A DNA stretch of 64,000 nucleotides from contig CAZCYV010000002.1 of assembly GCA_964503145.1 (NCBI GenBank), forward strand, positions 1 through 64,000, given 5' to 3'. The position numbers were made by a program, and so were the translations under genes. The DNA comes from RBG-16-57-11 sp964503145 (GTDB lineage Bacteria; Chloroflexota; Anaerolineae; Anaerolineales; UBA4823). The notes beneath the pieces were generated by a model. The model saw nothing but the letters and a program-made list of their open reading frames with translations. It made no database searches and was not told the origin of the DNA. The first letter of the stretch is position 1; each line of letters begins with the position of its first letter. Shown here piece by piece: positions 7,989 to 16,083 of the stretch.

Positions 7989-9968
7989 CTAAGCCGCGCG
8001 GCGGATTTCCTCCACAGACTCCGGATTGACCAACGAAGAGATGTCGCCGGGATCTTGTCCCAGGTAGGCGGCGCGGATCACCCGTCGCATCACTTTGGCG
8101 TTGCGCGTCTTGGGCAGATCGCGCACGAATAGAATCTCGCGCGGCGCTAGCGGTTTGCCCAGGTTTTTCGCCACCAGCTCGCGCAGCTCCTGACGCAGAT
8201 CCTCGCACCATTGACAATCTTGCGCCAGCACGCAGAAGGCGATCACTTCGTTGCCTTTGATCTCGTCGGGGACGCCAATCACCGCTGCCTCGACTACGTC
8301 TGGATGGCTGACCAGGATCGATTCGATCTCTGCCGGCCCCAAACGTTTGCCGGCTACTTTGATCGTGTCGTCTGAGCGCCCCAGGATGTACCATAGACCA
8401 TCCGCGTCGATCGCGGCAAAATCGCCATGCACCCATACGCCCGGCCAGCGCGACCAGTAAGTATCCAGGTAGCGTTGCGGGTCTTTCCAGAAGCCGCGCG
8501 TCATCCCGATCCAGGGCGCCCGGATCACCAGTTCGCCCACTTGCTCCCGCACTGGCTTCCCGTTCTCATCGAAGACTTCGGCGGCGATGCCCGGACAGGG
8601 GGCGGAAAAGGCGCACGGCTTGAGCGGCAGTAAGGGGTTGCCCATCACGATCCCGCCGGAGATCTCCGTCCCACCGGAATAATTGATGATCGGCCGCTTC
8701 CCCTCGCCGACGACCTGGAACAGCCACATCCACGGGTCGGGGTTCCATGGCTCGCCGGTGGAGGCGAAGAAGCGCAGCGAGGACAGGTCATGCTGGCGCA
8801 CAGGCGCTTCTCCGTACAGCGTCAGCGCACGGATCAGCGTCGGCGAGACACCCAGCGTGGTGATGCGGTGGCGCTCGACCATCGCCCACAGCCGGTCGGG
8901 GCCGGGATAATCCGGCGCGCCGTCGTACAGGAAGAACGTCCCGCCCAGCAGCAGCGACCCAAATACCAGCCAGGGGCCCATCATCCAACCCATATCGGTC
9001 ATCCAATAAATGATCTGGCCGGGGTGCAGGTCGGCGCCGAAGGCCATATCCTGGGCTGCCTTGACCGGGAAGCCGCAGTGCGTATGCAGCACTCCCTTGG
9101 GCCTGCCGGTGGTGCCGGAGGTGTACAGGATCATCAGCGGGTCTTCGGCGTCGGTGATCTCGGCTGCGCAAGTCTCCGGTTGGGTCGTTACCAGCTCATG
9201 CCACCAGTGATCGCGCTCGGCCTGCATCTCGACGGCGATGGGCAAATCCTGTGCGGCTCGATAGCGGCATACGATGAGATGTTTCAGCCCGGGTAATTGT
9301 TGCGCGGCTTCGTCGGCCACCGGTTTCATCGCCACCGGTTTGCCCCGACGGTGGAAGCCATCGGCGGTGAACAGGGCTTTGGCCCCTGCATCTGCCAGAC
9401 GCGCGGCGATCGCCCCGGCGCCAAAGCCGGAGAAGAGCGGCAGAGCAATGCCGCCAATCCTGGCGATGGCGAGCAACGCCACCACGATCTCCGGTGTCAT
9501 TGGCATGTACAGGCCGATGGCGTCGCCCTTGCCCAGCCCCAGGGAACGCAGGGCGTTGGCGGCCTGGTTGACGCGTCGATAGAGCTGCGCATAGGTGAGG
9601 CTTTCGGTCTGTCCGGCTTCGCCCTCCCAGATCAGGGCAATCTGGTTCTCGGTCGGCGTGCCGATATACTTGTCCAAGCAGTTTTGGGTGATATTCAGTT
9701 TCCCATCCACACACCAGCGCGGCCAAGCAACGCCGCGTGACAGGTCGAGCACCTGGGTGTAAGGCTGGACAAAGCGAATGTCCAGGAATTTGAGCACGGC
9801 ATCGGTGAACCAGGCCACATCCTGCGTCGAGCGGCGCATCAATTCGTCAAAATCGCGGATGCTATGCAGGCGCATAAAGCGCGTCAGGTTGGCGTTTTCG
9901 ATGTAATCCGGCGTGGGTCGCCAGACGATCGGGCCGCCAAAGGTAAATTGCTCGCTTTTCTCGCTCAC
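7989..9968 (-). CDS. AMP-dependent acyl-CoA synthetase (acetyl/acetoacetyl-CoA synthetase-like)
   Basis: A 659-residue ANL-superfamily ligase that should activate a carboxylate as acyl-AMP and transfer it to CoA. Visible motifs are the P-loop 'ILYTSGTTGRPKGVLHTH' (about 283-300), 'YSGGTEISGG' (A5), 'HGDFAAIDADGLWYILGRSDD' (A8) and the C-terminal 'LPKTRNAKVMRR' with the catalytic/acetylated lysine. The length and N-terminal 'W...RWCVDGKLNITQNCLD' stretch resemble acetyl-CoA synthetases. The acyl substrate cannot be read off. The start is a GTG with a weak ribosome site; a TATAAT on the minus strand at 10028-10033 is a likely promoter. Confidence 0.85.
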   Translation of the reverse strand: MSEKSEQFTFGGPIVWRPTPDYIENANLTRFMRLHSIRDFDELMRRSTQDVAWFTDAVLKFLDIRFVQPYTQVLDLSRGVAWPRWCVDGKLNITQNCLDKYIGTPTENQIALIWEGEAGQTESLTYAQLYRRVNQAANALRSLGLGKGDAIGLYMPMTPEIVVALLAIARIGGIALPLFSGFGAGAIAARLADAGAKALFTADGFHRRGKPVAMKPVADEAAQQLPGLKHLIVCRYRAAQDLPIAVEMQAERDHWWHELVTTQPETCAAEITDAEDPLMILYTSGTTGRPKGVLHTHCGFPVKAAQDMAFGADLHPGQIIYWMTDMGWMMGPWLVFGSLLLGGTFFLYDGAPDYPGPDRLWAMVERHRITTLGVSPTLIRALTLYGEAPVRQHDLSSLRFFASTGEPWNPDPWMWLFQVVGEGKRPIINYSGGTEISGGIVMGNPLLPLKPCAFSAPCPGIAAEVFDENGKPVREQVGELVIRAPWIGMTRGFWKDPQRYLDTYWSRWPGVWVHGDFAAIDADGLWYILGRSDDTIKVAGKRLGPAEIESILVSHPDVVEAAVIGVPDEIKGNEVIAFCVLAQDCQWCEDLRQELRELVAKNLGKPLAPREILFVRDLPKTRNAKVMRRVIRAAYLGQDPGDISSLVNPESVEEIRRAA

Positions 9969-10386
9969 GTCCCGGTTCCGTTGTCTGTTGGATGATCGGA
10001 ATGAATTTCACCTGAAGTTGGGAAACCATTATAACACCCTGCCCAACCCTAAAGAACGCGCTTTGCACTGCATTTCGATCATGCTTCACCTGTTATTCCG
10101 CATAGTTCGCCGCTTCGCTGCTCCGGCTGTTCCAACGATCTTCGAGCGTCAGCGCGTGGCTCATCACGTATGTAAGTATACTCCAGGTCTGGCCACAGCC
10201 TGGCTTGCATAGAATAGACCTCCGGGGCGGACCCATGAAATCAGGGATTTCATGGGGTTTCTTTCTGCCTCCTTCTATCTATCAAAAATAAATTTCTCAA
10301 ACCCCCCACTTTCCCTCAATTTCATATTACAATCACATCTGCGACTTGGCACCCAATTTCTGTCTCCCCAATTTTCCTCCCTATTC
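9969..10386. other. Divergent intergenic region between the acyl-CoA synthetase and mutS
   Basis: This 418-base gap holds a minus-strand TATAAT (10028-10033) for the synthetase cluster, a perfect 11-bp inverted repeat at 10232-10256, and a pyrimidine-rich stretch directly before mutS. No credible coding frame or known riboswitch was recognised. Confidence 0.5.
10232..10256 (+). repeat. Perfect 11-bp inverted repeat upstream of mutS
   Basis: Arms 10232-10242 and 10246-10256 are exact reverse complements around a 3-nt spacer and are followed by a T-rich run (GTTTCTTTCT). It could be an operator, or a terminator for a short leader transcript ahead of mutS. Confidence 0.5.
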
Positions 10387-12963
10387 ATGGACGATATCAG
10401 CCCTATCCGCAAGCAATACCTCGAGATCAAGCGTCAGTACCCGAACGCCATCCTGTTCTTCCGCCTGGGCGATTTCTATGAGACCTTCGACCAGGATGCC
10501 GAAATCGCCGCCCGCGAGCTGGATATCGTGCTCACCTCCCGCAGCGTCGCCAAGGGCGTGCGTGTGCCCATGGCTGGCATCCCCCACCACGCCGTCGAGA
10601 ACTATCTGGCGCGCCTGATCGAGCGCGGTTATCACGTCGCCATCTGTGAACAGGTCGGGGAACAGCCCGTGCGCGGCCTGTTCCCCCGCCAGGTGACCCG
10701 CGTCGTCACCCCAGGCACCGTGGTCGAGCCTGGCCTGCTGCCCGGCGACGCCAACAACTACCTGGCCGGCGTGGTCGTCGAGGCTGGCGAGGTCGAAAGC
10801 CGCGCCGGCGTGGCTTATGTCGATATCACCACCGGCGAGTTCGCCGCCACCGAACTCCACGGCGCCGACATTCACGCCGTGCTGCGCGCCGAACTGACCC
10901 GCCTGCGCCCCGCCGAGGTGCTCCACCCTGAAGCCCTGACCCTGCGCGACGATTTCCCTGGCCATTCCACCCCCTGGCCCACCTGGCGCTTCGAGCCGGG
11001 GCGCTGTCAGGAGGCTCTGCTGCGCCATTTCCAGGCCGCCTCACTGGATGGCTTTGGCTTGCGCGGCCTGCCCCTGGCGACCCGCGCCGCCGGTGCTATC
11101 GTCCAATACCTGGGCGAGACCCAGGCCACTGCCCTGAGCCTGCTCACCAGCCTGAGCGTTTACGATCTCTCGGAGTTCATGACCCTGGACGCGGCCACCC
11201 GTCGCAACCTGGAGCTGACCGAGACCCTGCGCGGCGGCGCGGTCAAAGGCTCCCTGCTTGGCGTGCTCGACCACACCGTCACCCCAATGGGCAAGCGCCT
11301 GTTGCGCCAGTGGGTCAGCAAACCGTTGCTGAATATCGCCCAAATCACCGCCCGGCAAGACGGCGTGGAGCGCTTTTACCAGGATGGCCTGTTGCGCGCC
11401 GAGCTGCGCGCAGCGCTCAAGCCGCTTGGCGACCTGGAGCGCCTGGTCAACCGCGTGCTGGGCAATACCGCCCAGCCGCGCGATCTGGTCGCCATCCGCC
11501 AAACGCTGTCGCGCCTGCCCGCCTTACGCGCCTTGTTGCCGGAGCAGGATGCGGCGCTGGCGCCTGTGTTGGATGACCTTCACCTGTGTCGGGAAGAATA
11601 TGACCTGCTCCAAGCTGCGTTGAGCGATGATCCGCCCGCCACTCTGCAGAACGTTGGCGTCATCCGCCCAGGCTACTCTGCTGAACTGGATGGCGCGGTG
11701 GAACGCTCACGCCACGCCCGTGAATGGATCGCCAACCTGGAGGCAGTGGAGCGCGAGCGCACCGGCATCAAATCGCTCAAGGTGGGCTACAACAAAGTGT
11801 TCGGCTACTACATCGAGGTCACCCACGCCAACACCGCCGCCATCCCGACCGAGTATATCCGCAAACAGACCCTGGTCAACGCGGAGCGCTATATCACCCC
11901 AGAGATGAAAGAATACGAGACTCTGGTGCTCAACGCCGAGGAGCGCATCCGTGATATCGAGGCGCGGCTGTTCAAGGAGGTCTGCGCCCGATTGGCTGCC
12001 TCGGCGCCGCGCTTGCTTGCGGCTGCCCGCGCCCTGGCACAACTCGATGTGCTGGCCTCGCTGGCCGAGGCCGCTGCGCGGTACGGCTATGTCCGTCCGC
12101 AGGTGGTCGAGGAGGACGTGCTGGAGATCCACGACGGGCGCCATCCGGTGGTCGAGCACAGCCTGAGCGGCGAGCGCTTCGTCCCCAACGATGTGATCTT
12201 CGAGGAGGGCGAGCGGGTGCGCCTGATCACCGGGCCGAATATGTCGGGCAAGTCCACTCTGATCCGCCAGGTGGCGTTGATCGTGCTGCTGGCGCAGGTG
12301 GGTAGCTTCGTCCCCGCCTCGGCGGCGCGCATCGGCCTGGTGGATCGCATCTTCACCCGCATCGGCGCTCAGGACGAGATCCACGCCGGGCAGTCCACTT
12401 TCATGGTCGAGATGGTCGAGACCGCCAACATCCTACACCATGCCACCCCGCGTAGCCTGCTGATCCTGGACGAGATCGGCCGCGGCACCAGCACCTACGA
12501 CGGCGTCTCTATCGCCTGGGCGGTGGTGGAGTACCTGCACAACCACCCCCGCCTGCGTTCCAAGACCCTGTTTGCCACCCATTACCATGAACTGACCCAG
12601 CTCGCCGACCTGCTGCCCGGCGTGCGCAATTACAACGTGGCGGTCAGCGAGGCCGAAGGCCAGGTGGTGTTTTTACACAAGATCATCCCTGGCGGCGCCG
12701 ATCGCTCCTATGGCATCCACGTAGGGCAACTCGCCGGGTTGCCGCGGCCGGTGGTGCAGCGCGCTGGCGAGATCCTGCAGCAACTCGAGGCCTCCTCCGG
12801 CAAGGCTGTGCGCATCAACCCACTAGCCCCCAAACAATTGGCCCTGTTCCCTGAGACGAATCCCCTGCTCGAAGAGCTGAAGACCATCGATGTCAACGCC
12901 CTCTCCCCTATCGAAGCGCTGAATAAGCTCTTCGAGTGGCAGAAGAAATATCTGAAGGAATGA
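10387..12963 (+). CDS. mutS: DNA mismatch repair protein MutS
   Basis: An 858-residue mismatch-recognition ATPase, the usual length for MutS1. The N-terminal Phe-x-Glu mismatch reader is present as F30-Y31-E32. The ATPase domain has Walker A GPNMSGKS (616-623), 'TFMVEMVETANIL', Walker B 'LLILDEIGRGTSTYDG' and 'ATHYHEL'. The C-terminal dimerisation segment 'LSPIEALNKLFEWQK' is intact. The ATG at 10387 matches the family start; the frame stays open to 10252 but those residues are unlike MutS. No Shine-Dalgarno is seen before the ATG, only pyrimidines. No mutL is in the window. Confidence 0.97.
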   Translation: MDDISPIRKQYLEIKRQYPNAILFFRLGDFYETFDQDAEIAARELDIVLTSRSVAKGVRVPMAGIPHHAVENYLARLIERGYHVAICEQVGEQPVRGLFPRQVTRVVTPGTVVEPGLLPGDANNYLAGVVVEAGEVESRAGVAYVDITTGEFAATELHGADIHAVLRAELTRLRPAEVLHPEALTLRDDFPGHSTPWPTWRFEPGRCQEALLRHFQAASLDGFGLRGLPLATRAAGAIVQYLGETQATALSLLTSLSVYDLSEFMTLDAATRRNLELTETLRGGAVKGSLLGVLDHTVTPMGKRLLRQWVSKPLLNIAQITARQDGVERFYQDGLLRAELRAALKPLGDLERLVNRVLGNTAQPRDLVAIRQTLSRLPALRALLPEQDAALAPVLDDLHLCREEYDLLQAALSDDPPATLQNVGVIRPGYSAELDGAVERSRHAREWIANLEAVERERTGIKSLKVGYNKVFGYYIEVTHANTAAIPTEYIRKQTLVNAERYITPEMKEYETLVLNAEERIRDIEARLFKEVCARLAASAPRLLAAARALAQLDVLASLAEAAARYGYVRPQVVEEDVLEIHDGRHPVVEHSLSGERFVPNDVIFEEGERVRLITGPNMSGKSTLIRQVALIVLLAQVGSFVPASAARIGLVDRIFTRIGAQDEIHAGQSTFMVEMVETANILHHATPRSLLILDEIGRGTSTYDGVSIAWAVVEYLHNHPRLRSKTLFATHYHELTQLADLLPGVRNYNVAVSEAEGQVVFLHKIIPGGADRSYGIHVGQLAGLPRPVVQRAGEILQQLEASSGKAVRINPLAPKQLALFPETNPLLEELKTIDVNALSPIEALNKLFEWQKKYLKE

Positions 12964-12988
12964 GCCGCCAGACTGAAGCACTCAAGAA

Positions 12989-13010
12989 ACCCCAGGTGGA
13001 AACCTGGGGT
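12989..13010 (+). terminator. Terminator hairpin after mutS
   Basis: A perfect 9-bp stem (12989-12997 with 13002-13010, GGAA loop) follows the mutS stop by 25 bases. It leads into CTCTTGTCT, a weak U-rich tail, and would also separate mutS from the convergent VOC gene. Confidence 0.65.
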
Positions 13011-13036
13011 CTCTTGTCTATAGTGATGCCAGTCAA

Positions 13037-13408
13037 TCAACTTTGCTGCATCGGCAGCGATGTCCACAATCCGACCATGGTGCCCCCAGGGTCGCGGAAC
13101 ATCGCCAGCCAGCCCATGCCAGGGACTTCGGTCTTTTCCATCAACGTTTGGGCGCCCAAGTTCTCCGCCTTCTTCAAGGTGGCGTCGATATCATCTGTAC
13201 CGACGTAAAAGACCACCGTCCCGGTAGGATAGGCCTCGCTCACCGGGTTGATCCCACCGCCGACCTCATCAGGGCCGGTCTCAAAGGTGACATAATTGAA
13301 TTCGGGCATATGTTGGATCTTCCAGCCGAACAGGTCTGCGTAAAACTTGCCCGCAGCTTGCTGGTCTGAAGCTGCAAACTCTATATGGACGATCGGGTGG
13401 TTCGACAT
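13037..13408 (-). CDS. VOC family protein (glyoxalase/bleomycin-resistance fold)
   Basis: A 123-residue protein with paired beta-alpha-beta-beta-beta modules of the vicinal oxygen chelate fold. It begins 'HIEFAASDQQAAGKFYADLFGW' and ends 'GMGWLAMFRDPGGTMVGLWT', the usual landmarks of the glyoxalase-like group. The metal ligands and substrate cannot be assigned. The ATG at 13408 has a clear AAAGGAG ribosome site. A near-consensus promoter with an internal palindrome lies upstream, so it is a single-gene transcript convergent with mutS. Confidence 0.85.
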   Translation of the reverse strand: MSNHPIVHIEFAASDQQAAGKFYADLFGWKIQHMPEFNYVTFETGPDEVGGGINPVSEAYPTGTVVFYVGTDDIDATLKKAENLGAQTLMEKTEVPGMGWLAMFRDPGGTMVGLWTSLPMQQS

Positions 13409-13458
13409 CAGGTTCTCCTTTGGCTGAAACGCATAAATTAGACTGAACAGGTAAGATT

Positions 13459-13487
13459 ATTGTAGAATATATGTTCTATTTTGTCAA
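13459..13487 (-). promoter_or_regulatory. Sigma-70-type promoter of the VOC gene with a palindrome in its spacer
   Basis: On the minus strand a TTGACA (13482-13487) and TACAAT (13459-13464) are separated by exactly 17 bases, and transcription would start near 13452. The spacer holds the near-palindrome TAGAA-N6-TTCTA (13464-13479), a plausible repressor site. Confidence 0.75.
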
Positions 13488-13549
13488 GTCTTTGCAGAAA
13501 GTTTCGGCTCGGAGCAAAAACTTGATGAGCAAATCCCAGCAATCGACCA

Positions 13550-13578
13550 TTGACAAGCGACCAAGTTATGCATAAAAT
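13550..13578 (+). promoter_or_regulatory. Promoter of the his leader-hisD-ABC transporter unit
   Basis: TTGACA (13550-13555) and TAAAAT (13573-13578) are spaced by exactly 17 bases. The predicted transcription start is about 13584-13586, the position of the leader-peptide ATG (13586). This makes the leader mRNA leaderless or nearly so. Confidence 0.8.
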
Positions 13579-13585
13579 CTAGCCT

Positions 13586-13660
13586 ATGTACTCACCCAAG
13601 CAGCAAAATCACCATCATCATACCGAAATGCTCAACTCCCTCGGTGGGGTGGTGTCTTAG
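13586..13660 (+). CDS. hisL: Histidine operon leader peptide (24 residues, four consecutive His)
   Basis: The short frame reads M-Y-S-P-K-Q-Q-N-H-H-H-H-T-E-M-L-N-S-L-G-G-V-V-S and then stops (TAG at 13658-13660). His codons 9-12 (13610-13621) are consecutive, as in enterobacterial hisL peptides, and the frame sits between a consensus promoter and a terminator directly before hisD. Its role would be sensing charged tRNA-His by ribosome stalling, not making a functional product. There is no Shine-Dalgarno; the ATG coincides with the expected transcription start. It is too short for routine gene finding. The E. coli parallel is known; activity here is inferred. Confidence 0.82.
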   Translation: MYSPKQQNHHHHTEMLNSLGGVVS

Positions 13661-13668
13661 GCTGCTGC
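13600..13668 (+). promoter_or_regulatory. Candidate pause hairpin of the his leader
   Basis: GCAGCA at 13600-13605 can pair perfectly with TGCTGC at 13663-13668, bracketing the His codons and the leader stop codon. In classical attenuators such a 1:2 helix forms when the leader is not translated and favours the terminator. The helix is only 6 bp, so this is the weakest part of the model. Confidence 0.45.
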
Positions 13669-13708
13669 ATACCGTTTTATCGATCGTAACCAACAAGCCC
13701 CCGCCGAG
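13640..13708 (+). promoter_or_regulatory. Antiterminator helix of the his attenuator
   Basis: CTCGGTGGGG (13640-13649) pairs with CCCCGCCGAG (13699-13708) in a continuous 10-bp helix containing one U-G pair. The 3' strand is the inner half and loop of the terminator, so the two structures exclude each other. A ribosome stalled on the His codons (13610-13621) would leave 13640-13649 free. A ribosome at the stop codon (13658-13660) would cover much of it. Confidence 0.7.
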
Positions 13709-13726
13709 CGGAGGCTTGTTTTATTC
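13692..13726 (+). terminator. Attenuator terminator in front of hisD
   Basis: A 13-position stem (13692-13704 with 13708-13720, one A-C mismatch, 3-nt loop) is followed by TTATT, giving a TTTTATT run. It ends 12 bases before the hisD start codon, so it can only be regulatory for hisD. Confidence 0.8.
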
Positions 13727-13737
13727 AGGAGAACAGG

Positions 13738-15066
13738 ATGTTGAATATTTACTCGCCAGCTCAGGCTCTGCAAACTATCCTCAAGCGCCAACCTCTCGAC
13801 GAAATGCCCGTATCTCAGCCGGTGCTGGATGGCATTCAGCGCTTCTTTGGCGAGCCGCTCACGCCTGAACAGGCGGTGCGACAGATCTTGACGGATGTCC
13901 GCCAGCGCGGGGATGCCGCCCTACGAGAATGGTCTCGACGCCTGGATGGACTCGATCCGGAGTCTTTCCAAGTTCCAGAAGCGGAGCTATCCGCTGCTCT
14001 CGGCGCGATCTCTGCCGCGGAGCGCAGCGCGCTTGAAACAGCCGCAGAGCGTATCCGCCGTTTCTACAGCCGCCAGCCCGTCGGCTCCTGGATCATCCAG
14101 GGCGAGGACGGAACACTGGGCCAGGTGGTGCGGCCGATCAAGCGGGTGGGGCTGTATGTCCCTGGCGGCGCGGCGCCCCTGGCCTCCACGGTCTTGATGT
14201 CGGCGGCGCCGGCCCAGGTGGCGGGGGTCAAAGAGATCGCCGTGGTTGTCCCGCCGCAGCGCGATAGCGGGCGGATTGCCCCAATCACGCTGGCTGCCTG
14301 CGCTCTGCTGGGGATCAACGAAGTGTACTGCCTGGGCGGTGCTCAGGCTATCGCTGCGCTGGCCTTTGGGACAGAGAGCATTCGCCCTGTGGATAAAATC
14401 TTTGGCCCCGGCAATCTGTTCGTCACCCTGGCCAAGCGTCAGGTCTTCGGCGTAGTAGGCATCGATGGATTGGCCGGCCCGACGGAGACGATGGTCATCG
14501 CCGACGAAAGCGCCACGCCGGGCTGGGTCGCCGCAGACATGCTGGCGCAGGCTGAGCATGACGTGCTGGCCTCGGCCATTTTGCTCACCCCTTCGTTGGG
14601 GCTAGCCCAGGCAGTGCAGGCTGAAGTGGCCCGCCGCCTGGAGGATCTGCCGCGGGCCGAGGTATTGGCGCAGTCGCTGGCCCATCGCAGTGGCATCGTC
14701 ATCACGCGCGACCTGGACGAAGCCGCCGATCTGGCTAATGCCTACGCCCCGGAACATTTGTGCCTGTCGGTTGCCGATCCCTGGCGCTGGAGCGAGAAGA
14801 TCAATGCTGCAGGCGGCATGTTCCTGGGCGAGTTCTCCTTCGAAGTCCTGGGCGATTACATCGCCGGGCCGAGCCATGTCATGCCTACCAGCGGCACCGC
14901 CCGCTTTGCCTCGCCGTTGAACGTCTGGGATTTCGTCCATCTGGTTCACGTGGTGGCGCTGGCGCCGCAGGCAGCCGCATCGCTCAGCCGGCAGGCTGCG
15001 CTCCTGGCGCGCGCCGAAAATCTGGAAGCCCATGCCCGCGCCGCAGATGAGCGGCTGGCTGGCTAG
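13738..15066 (+). CDS. hisD: Histidinol dehydrogenase HisD
   Basis: A 442-residue Zn- and NAD-dependent enzyme for the last two steps of histidine biosynthesis (L-histidinol to L-histidine). Family landmarks are intact: the zinc ligands Gln and His in 'LAQAEHD', the catalytic pair E339-H340 in 'YAPEHLCLS', the Asp and His of 'GDYIAGPSHVMPT', and a C-terminal 'LEAHARA' that supplies the last zinc histidine. AGGAG at 13727-13731 gives 6-base spacing to the ATG. It is the only his gene in the window. It sits under a histidine-type attenuator and 45 bases ahead of an importer operon. Some HisD homologues (sulfonate-diol dehydrogenases) differ in substrate, but the His leader favours true HisD. 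Confidence 0.93.
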   Translation: MLNIYSPAQALQTILKRQPLDEMPVSQPVLDGIQRFFGEPLTPEQAVRQILTDVRQRGDAALREWSRRLDGLDPESFQVPEAELSAALGAISAAERSALETAAERIRRFYSRQPVGSWIIQGEDGTLGQVVRPIKRVGLYVPGGAAPLASTVLMSAAPAQVAGVKEIAVVVPPQRDSGRIAPITLAACALLGINEVYCLGGAQAIAALAFGTESIRPVDKIFGPGNLFVTLAKRQVFGVVGIDGLAGPTETMVIADESATPGWVAADMLAQAEHDVLASAILLTPSLGLAQAVQAEVARRLEDLPRAEVLAQSLAHRSGIVITRDLDEAADLANAYAPEHLCLSVADPWRWSEKINAAGGMFLGEFSFEVLGDYIAGPSHVMPTSGTARFASPLNVWDFVHLVHVVALAPQAAASLSRQAALLARAENLEAHARAADERLAG

Positions 15067-15111
15067 CAGTGTATCTACAAGCAAAAGCAACTCAATTCAC
15101 AAGGAGGAACC

Positions 15112-16077
15112 ATGTTTTACCGTATGTCACGTCTCGTTTTGACCATCGCCCTCACTGTGCTGCTGATGGCTATGCTTGCCGCATGCGCAGGCCAGCCGCA
15201 GGAGCCCGTCACGGTGCGGATCGGTACGCAGCCCTGGATCGGCTACGGCCCCTGGTGGATCGCCAAGGAGAAGGGCATCTTCGAGAAAAACGGCCTGAAG
15301 GTGGAGTTGGTGGATTTCATCGAAGACAAGGAGGTGAACGCCGCTTTCGCCTCGGGCCAGATGGATGCGGCCAACCTGGCGACTCACACGGCCATCAAGC
15401 TCTTTGCTTCGGGGCTGGACTTGAAGATCGCCCTGCTGGAAGATGCTTCCTATCAGGCCGATGCCATCCTGGCCCCATCTTCGGTGAACTCGATTGCCGA
15501 CCTGAAAGGCAAGCAGGTAGCCTACGAAGAAGGCACCACCAGCGACCTGCTGCTCAACTATGCTCTGATGCAGAACGGGATGAGCGTCCAGGATATCGTC
15601 CCGGTCTTCATGCCGGCCTCGGATGCTGGTTCGACGCTGATCGCCGGGCAGGTGGATGTCGCTGTGACGTATGAGCCCTATATCTCGGCAGCCCTGGCAG
15701 AGAACGCAGACCTGAAGCTGCTATACACCGCCGCCGAACGGCCTGGGCTGATCTCGGATGTTCTGGCGGTGCGCGGCAACCTCAGCCCCGAGGTGGTTGC
15801 CAGGCTGCTGAAGGTGTGGGATGAAGCCCTGGCGTTCTACAAGAGCAACCCCGATGAAGCCAAGGCGATCATCGCTGCCAACGTCGGCAGCACCCCTGAA
15901 GAGCTCAAGACTGCCTTCGATGGCGTCAAATTCTATGATCTGGCCGAGAACAGGCAGCAGTTCGGCGGCGAATTCTTGAAGACGCTCGAAGATGTGACCC
16001 AGGTCGCTCAGGCTATCGGACTGATCACCACCGCTCCCGATCTTTCCAAGATCCTGGACGCTAGCGGATTAAAGTAA
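15112..16077 (+). CDS. ABC transporter substrate-binding lipoprotein, NMT1/SsuA/THI5-like
   Basis: A 321-residue lipoprotein with a signal peptide and lipobox LAAC (Cys at about 25). The mature part begins 'VTVRIGTQPWIGYGPWWIAKEKGIFEKNGLKVELV', the usual start of the aliphatic sulfonate, nitrate or thiamine-precursor family of periplasmic-binding folds. 'YEEGTTSDLLLNYAL' and 'GQVDVAVTYEPY' are further family landmarks. The substrate cannot be read from sequence. The gene follows hisD by 45 bases with an AAGGAGG ribosome site and shares its promoter and attenuator, so a histidine-related ligand is an inference worth testing. Confidence 0.85.
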   Translation: MFYRMSRLVLTIALTVLLMAMLAACAGQPQEPVTVRIGTQPWIGYGPWWIAKEKGIFEKNGLKVELVDFIEDKEVNAAFASGQMDAANLATHTAIKLFASGLDLKIALLEDASYQADAILAPSSVNSIADLKGKQVAYEEGTTSDLLLNYALMQNGMSVQDIVPVFMPASDAGSTLIAGQVDVAVTYEPYISAALAENADLKLLYTAAERPGLISDVLAVRGNLSPEVVARLLKVWDEALAFYKSNPDEAKAIIAANVGSTPEELKTAFDGVKFYDLAENRQQFGGEFLKTLEDVTQVAQAIGLITTAPDLSKILDASGLK

Positions 16078-16083
16078 ACATTT

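Noticed and set aside
13640..13726. T-box riboswitch for histidine ahead of hisD
   Set aside because: GGGTGGTG recalls part of a T-box, but the full conserved T-box bulge and the stem I and specifier layout are missing, while a leader peptide with four His codons explains the same region better.
13738..15066. HpsN-like sulfonate-diol dehydrogenase instead of HisD
   Set aside because: The neighbouring SsuABC-like importer made this tempting, but the catalytic and zinc residues fit HisD and the leader peptide senses histidine.
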